Below, piece by piece: positions 23,907 through 27,324 of a stretch of 27,324 bases of DNA (positions are counted from its first letter, which is position 1; every line of letters starts with the position of its first letter). The notes under the pieces are model-generated. The model worked only from the letters and a program-made list of their open reading frames with translations, ran no database searches and was not told the DNA's origin. A program made the translations under genes and the position numbers. This stretch comes from Brevibacillus sp. (GTDB taxonomy: Bacteria; Bacillota; Bacilli; Brevibacillales; Brevibacillaceae): positions 1 to 27,324 of the forward strand of contig JARDZO010000044.1 of the NCBI GenBank assembly GCA_029240815.1. The letters run 5' to 3'.

Positions 23907-24857
23907 GTGCTAGTCGAAATGAAAGAAGGCATATACAAACAAGTCATTACGTTCCCTTTTGGCATGCGTGAAGTAAACAGTTATTTGATCAAGAGTGACA
24001 ATGGCTTTACAGTCGTCGATACAGGCAGTTATGCCGAGGAGGCGATTTTGCTCTGGGAAGAAACTCTTGCGACCGGAATTCAGATAGAGAGAGTGCTCCT
24101 GACTCACGCGCACGTCGACCACATCGGGTTGGCACGGTGGTTTCAGGAGCGGTGCGAGATTCCTGTCATCCTATCGAGGCTTGGTTACGAGATGCTGCGA
24201 AACAACCACGAGAGCTTGTTGCATTATAAAGGTGACGAACGAGCGAAAAGTGCCTTTTTGCAAATGCATGATGGCCCGGAAATTTCGGAAAAAGGTCGAA
24301 TGCAGAACATTGATCGAAATTACTTTGAACCGGATGAGTTGTATGAAAATCATCAAATCATTCAGATGGGTGAATACGACTTTGAAGCCATTTGGACACC
24401 CGGGCATTCACCCGATCACTTCTGCTTCTACGATCGCAGGTCTGAAACGATGTTGATCGGTGATCATGTGCTGGATCCCATTTCTCCGGTTATCCCGATC
24501 TGGTCAGAGCATGATGGCAATCCGCTTCATGATTATTTTCAGTCGCTTCAGCTCATCGGGACGTATCCTGTAAAGCTGGTGCTCCCTGGTCATGGTGAGC
24601 CGATCGCCGACTTACCACTACGAATATCGGAGCTTGAGACGCGGCACTGGTCACGACTGAACCAGATTCAACAACTGCTGACGGATGATGGCCTCACAGC
24701 AGGTCAAGTGTGCGACAAGGTATATGGTCCTACCCATTCACAAAGCTTTGCCATGTTGGAATTTTCGACAACGTTGGCTAGGCTTGTCTATTTGGAATCT
24801 ATCGGTAACGTATTCTCGGAAACGGTAGAAGGGAAAGTGCTGTTCAGAAGTCGATGA
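23907..24857 (+). CDS. Metallo-beta-lactamase-fold hydrolase (copy 2)
   Basis: Paralogue of the 10150-11103 protein, 316 residues, roughly half identical by eye over the whole length. Metal ligands correspond: VDTGSYAE, HAHVDH in LLTHAHVDHIGLARW, TPGHSPDHFCFYD, IGDH and LPGHG. The start is GTG 23907: AAAAGGAG ends 11 bases upstream and the product MLVEMKEG then aligns with MLVQVAKG of the paralogue, while the longer TTG start at 23886 overlaps the previous stop. Shared segments PFGMR, EPDEL and ISPxIPIWSE mark a tight subfamily. It is sixth in the sigma-54 operon, 26 bases before an acyl-CoA synthetase. A thioesterase-like or ring-opening hydrolase role on the pathway substrate is inferred from context only. 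Confidence 0.88.
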   Translation: MLVEMKEGIYKQVITFPFGMREVNSYLIKSDNGFTVVDTGSYAEEAILLWEETLATGIQIERVLLTHAHVDHIGLARWFQERCEIPVILSRLGYEMLRNNHESLLHYKGDERAKSAFLQMHDGPEISEKGRMQNIDRNYFEPDELYENHQIIQMGEYDFEAIWTPGHSPDHFCFYDRRSETMLIGDHVLDPISPVIPIWSEHDGNPLHDYFQSLQLIGTYPVKLVLPGHGEPIADLPLRISELETRHWSRLNQIQQLLTDDGLTAGQVCDKVYGPTHSQSFAMLEFSTTLARLVYLESIGNVFSETVEGKVLFRSR

Positions 24858-24883
24858 GGAAGCAATGGATGGAGGAATGATCA

Positions 24884-26404
24884 ATGGATATTGGAGGCGG
24901 TCTTAGCCGGAGTGCGCGATTGTTTCCAGAAAAAATGGCGACAATCTGCGAGGGAAGAACGTACACCTACGACCAGCTCAATCGGATCGTGAATCGATTT
25001 TCCCATGGCTTGCAGGCATTGGGTGTGGAAAAAGGCGACAAGGTAGCCTTGATGATGAAGAACTCCGATGATTTCCCCATCGCCTACTTTGCAGCAGTAA
25101 AGCTAGGAGGGGTCATCGTCCCCATAAACTGCCGATTAACTAGTGTGGAAGCTGCCTACATCATTGACCATTCCGACACCAAGCTTATCCTATGTGATGA
25201 AGAATACGCTGACCTACTCGAAAAAGCGCGATCACCAAAAGTCGAGCAAATCATTGCTTTCCACCGAGCAACAATCGAGGGGCATTTGACCTTTAGCGAT
25301 GTGTGTACGGACAACGAAGAAGAGCCAGACGTCTCAATCGATCGGTATGACGATATCGAGCTTCTCTACACTTCGGGGACAACGGGTAAACCAAAAGGGG
25401 TATTGTTCGACCACCACCGCGTCCTGACGGTGATCTTTAACACGACCTTCATGTTTGGGGCTTATCATAACGACCGCTCCTTGCACATCGCCCCATTTTT
25501 TCATGCGGCACAGCTTCGGACATTGACGCGCGGAATCTTTCAAAGCCATACGAATGTGATCTTACGCCAATTCGATCCAGTCGAGACATTAAAGGCGATC
25601 GAAACCTACCGGATCACCAATTTCTTCGGCGTCCCGACGATGTACAACATGCTCCTGCAAGTCCCGGATCGTGAAAAGTACGATTTGTCATCCATTCAGG
25701 TGTGTGGGTACGGAGCGGCTCCTATGGCACCTGAGCTCGTACGGCGAAGCATGGAGCTGTTTGGAACGGAGCAATTCTTTAATCAGTGCGGGCTGACGGA
25801 AGGTGGTCCAGGCGGCATTCACCTCACTCCCGAAGACCATAAAACAAAGATGGGGGCGAGTGGTAAACCACACTTTCTCATGGAAGCCAGAGTCGTTGAT
25901 CAGGATGGCAAAAATGTCTTGCCAGGCGTCGTAGGTGAGCTCATCATGCGCGGGGAATCGATCATGAAAGAATACTACAAAAATCCAGAAGCAACGGCAG
26001 AAACGCTGCGAAATGGCTGGCTGTATACCGGCGATTTGTGCACCATCGATGAAGACGGCTATATTACCCTCGTCGATCGCAGCAAAGATATGATTATTTC
26101 CGGTGGCAGCAATGTCTACTCTGTCGAAGTGGAACAGGTACTGTACTCGTACCCGGGAGTGTTGGAAGCAGCCGTCATTGGCGTACCAGATGAAACGTGG
26201 GGAGAGACGGTAGCAGCCATCATCGTCCCGAAGCCAGATGCCCAGATAGATCAGGGACAACTGACAGCCTTTTGCAGGGAACAACTGGCGGGGTACAAGA
26301 TCCCTCGTATCGTTACATTCACGGATGCTTTGCCGAGAAACGCCTCAGGAAAAATCATGAAGTTCGAGCTGCGAAACAAGTACAAGAACGAGATCTTGCA
26401 ATAA
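24884..26404 (+). CDS. Acyl-CoA synthetase (AMP-forming), copy 2
   Basis: ANL-superfamily ligase of 506 residues, last gene of the sigma-54 operon. The phosphate loop is YTSGTTGKPKG (162-172). NQCGLTEGG is the A5-type motif, GWLYTGDLCTIDEDGY and DRSKDMIISGGSNVY form the hinge region, and Lys490 in NASGKIMKFELR is the adenylation lysine. GGAGG lies 8 bases before the ATG. It is clearly divergent from copy 1 at 11268, including the aromatic motif (CGLTEGG versus FGQTEMS), so the two probably accept different acids, or act at different pathway stages. A strong terminator follows 22 bases after the stop. Confidence 0.93.
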   Translation: MDIGGGLSRSARLFPEKMATICEGRTYTYDQLNRIVNRFSHGLQALGVEKGDKVALMMKNSDDFPIAYFAAVKLGGVIVPINCRLTSVEAAYIIDHSDTKLILCDEEYADLLEKARSPKVEQIIAFHRATIEGHLTFSDVCTDNEEEPDVSIDRYDDIELLYTSGTTGKPKGVLFDHHRVLTVIFNTTFMFGAYHNDRSLHIAPFFHAAQLRTLTRGIFQSHTNVILRQFDPVETLKAIETYRITNFFGVPTMYNMLLQVPDREKYDLSSIQVCGYGAAPMAPELVRRSMELFGTEQFFNQCGLTEGGPGGIHLTPEDHKTKMGASGKPHFLMEARVVDQDGKNVLPGVVGELIMRGESIMKEYYKNPEATAETLRNGWLYTGDLCTIDEDGYITLVDRSKDMIISGGSNVYSVEVEQVLYSYPGVLEAAVIGVPDETWGETVAAIIVPKPDAQIDQGQLTAFCREQLAGYKIPRIVTFTDALPRNASGKIMKFELRNKYKNEILQ

Positions 26405-26425
26405 AGGGGATAGATAGGATAACAT

Positions 26426-26457
26426 GACCGCGCTCTGGAAAGAGAGACGGTCTTTTT
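26426..26457 (+). terminator. Terminator of the seven-gene operon
   Basis: GACCG (26426-26430) pairs with CGGTC (26448-26452), inner CTCT (26433-26436) pairs with AGAG (26441-26444) around GGAA, and five T follow. It lies between convergent genes. Confidence 0.82.
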
Positions 26458-26489
26458 CTTTTGCGCTAGGGGTGCTTAAAAGTGAATGC

Positions 26490-26702
26490 TTACGGAAGCA
26501 TATCGTAAAAGCGCTCGATGACCCAAGCGACCACCTCATCAGGACTAAAAGGGTGCTTTAGAATAAGACTCACCCACACGAATAAACCAAGTGTAGAAAG
26601 AACAAAAAACATCACAACTTCTTTCCTTTGATATCCTTTTCGGGAAAGGATGAGCATGGAAGGAAACGTAACGAATGAAAAGATCAAGAGCAGTGGGATC
26701 AT
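26490..26702 (-). CDS. Small two-helix membrane protein of a germinant-receptor operon (GerD-subunit-like)
   Basis: A 70-residue protein with two hydrophobic stretches (about residues 1-19 and 29-48) separated by a short basic loop (SRKGYQRKEV) and ending in a polar tail (SPDEVVAWVIERFYDMLP). Its ATG overlaps the stop of the upstream GerAB-type gene by four bases (ATGA), so it is translationally coupled. Bacillus ger operons sometimes contain an extra small gene for a two-helix protein, the so-called D subunit, which modulates receptor function; size, topology and position fit. Sequence similarity to a named D protein cannot be judged here, so the assignment rests on context. Confidence 0.7.
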   Translation of the reverse strand: MIPLLLIFSFVTFPSMLILSRKGYQRKEVVMFFVLSTLGLFVWVSLILKHPFSPDEVVAWVIERFYDMLP

Positions 26703-27324
26703 AATGACTTGTCACTTCCATGATCGACACGATTTCCTCGCATCCAACGAACGGAAAAGAGGAGAAGGGGGATGAATAAACTGAAAAACAATTGATAGCC
26801 AAAGTCGTACTTCTGATCCCAAGCTATCATCTCAATCACATTGGCATGATTGGAGAGGGCAATACCTGCAATCAGCCAAATGAGGGAGAAAGCAATGACA
26901 CCCCGGCTTTGTATGTGGAATAATTGACAAAGTCCGAGCGTGGCGCAATAGAACGAAACCGTTAATTTGATAAAGATGGCGAAGATCCAAAACATGGTAG
27001 TGGTAGCCTCTACATGCTGGATGAAACCGCCAAAATCCAGCTCCCTTGCAATCGTAAAAATGGGATAGGTCAAATGGGAAGCTCTCACAACGCCAAGGAT
27101 GCCAATCGTTAAAAAGGTGACCAGGGAAAGATTCAAAGCTGCAAGAGTTATTCCCTTGAGAAACGGTTTGGTATACTTGCCCCCCTGAACAAGAGGAAAA
27201 ATCATGAGAAAAGCACTTGTCTCCATAAAAGGAAAAGCAAACATTTGCCGATTGTCCACGATCGACTGCCATACATCCAATTCAAGCATCGGCAATAAAC
27301 GCTCCCCATTCCAGTCGCCAATTC
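26699..27324 (-). CDS. GerAB-family spore germination permease, C-terminal part (5' end outside window)
   Basis: Inner spore membrane B subunit of a GerA-type germinant receptor, related to the amino acid/polyamine/organocation transporters. The frame is open to the window edge on the minus strand (reads IGDWNGERLLPMLELDVWQS at the edge), so the N-terminal part is missing and the TTG or ATG codons near 27290 are not starts. About 208 residues with five hydrophobic segments remain. FAFPFMETSAFLMIFPLV near the beginning resembles the GerAB FPFGE helix region. Its stop overlaps the start of the small membrane protein gene. The operon's A and C subunits would lie outside the window. Confidence 0.88.
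   Translation of the reverse strand, partial: IGDWNGERLLPMLELDVWQSIVDNRQMFAFPFMETSAFLMIFPLVQGGKYTKPFLKGITLAALNLSLVTFLTIGILGVVRASHLTYPIFTIARELDFGGFIQHVEATTTMFWIFAIFIKLTVSFYCATLGLCQLFHIQSRGVIAFSLIWLIAGIALSNHANVIEMIAWDQKYDFGYQLFFSLFIPLLLFSVRWMRGNRVDHGSDKSL

Noticed and set aside
24930..24955. A -24/-12-like TGGCGACAATCTGC inside acyl-CoA synthetase 2
   Set aside because: The GG-to-GC spacing is one base short and the site is within the coding region.
26203..26457. A second overlapping ORF at the 3' end of acyl-CoA synthetase 2, possibly a frameshifted tail
   Set aside because: The main frame keeps the catalytic Lys motif NASGKIMKFELR and ends normally, so the other frame is a shadow.
1..27324. 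Insertion sequences, CRISPR arrays, tRNA and rRNA genes
   Set aside because: I saw no transposase or integrase reading frame, no regularly spaced repeats and no tRNA-like cloverleaf or rRNA sequence. Short RNA genes cannot be fully excluded without a covariance search.

Overview
The window looks like chromosomal DNA of an endospore-forming Bacillota, most likely Brevibacillus or a close Paenibacillaceae relative. The basis is strong AGGAGG-type ribosome binding sites, T-rich intrinsic terminators, a GerAB-type spore germination permease with a small partner gene at the right end, and a Brevibacillus-like mix of acyl-CoA catabolism genes. The genus is inference; the phylum-level reading is firm.

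Left block (2-5504, + strand): a propionyl-CoA to succinyl-CoA operon. It holds the 3' part of methylmalonyl-CoA mutase, the MeaB GTPase chaperone (ATGA overlap), a 516-residue acyl-CoA carboxyltransferase, a BCCP/AccB-like protein and an AccC-type biotin carboxylase, closed by a strong terminator. The BCCP-like protein has Gln113 where the biotinylated Lys should be, so it cannot carry biotin in the normal way.

Middle mosaic (about 5505-9800): a terminator-rich leader that could be an attenuator (7-codon ORF, competing hairpins), a G+C-rich DGPF/YCII gene overlapping an ECF42-type sigma factor, a CDF metal exporter (Mn-like site residues), a small basic protein whose Shine-Dalgarno is locked in an 11-bp hairpin, and an unrecognised small membrane protein on the minus strand.

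Main block (10150-26457): an acyl-CoA catabolic cluster built around a sigma-54 enhancer-binding regulator (16515-18665, minus; CBS-CBS-PAS-PAS-AAA+-Fis). Three sites with correct -24/-12 geometry precede three transcription units: a lone acyl-CoA synthetase (11268); a crotonase, MFS permease and Zn-alcohol dehydrogenase (13101-16439); and a seven-gene operon (18927-26404). The seven-gene operon encodes a degenerate crotonase, a classical enoyl-CoA hydratase, an acyl-CoA dehydrogenase, an alpha-methylacyl-CoA racemase-like class III enzyme, a nitronate monooxygenase-family flavoprotein, a metallo-beta-lactamase-fold hydrolase and a second acyl-CoA synthetase. A metallo-hydrolase/acyl-CoA synthetase pair occurs twice, at both ends of the block. 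A cre-like site sits before the permease gene.

Working model (inference): the regulator senses a signal through its CBS/PAS domains and drives import (MFS), CoA activation, racemisation, dehydrogenation and hydration of a branched or otherwise unusual carboxylic acid. Propionyl-CoA, if released, would feed the left-hand operon. No 3-hydroxyacyl-CoA dehydrogenase of the classic type and no thiolase are in the window, so the pathway must be completed elsewhere or be unconventional. The right edge (26490-27324, minus) is a truncated spore germinant-receptor operon.
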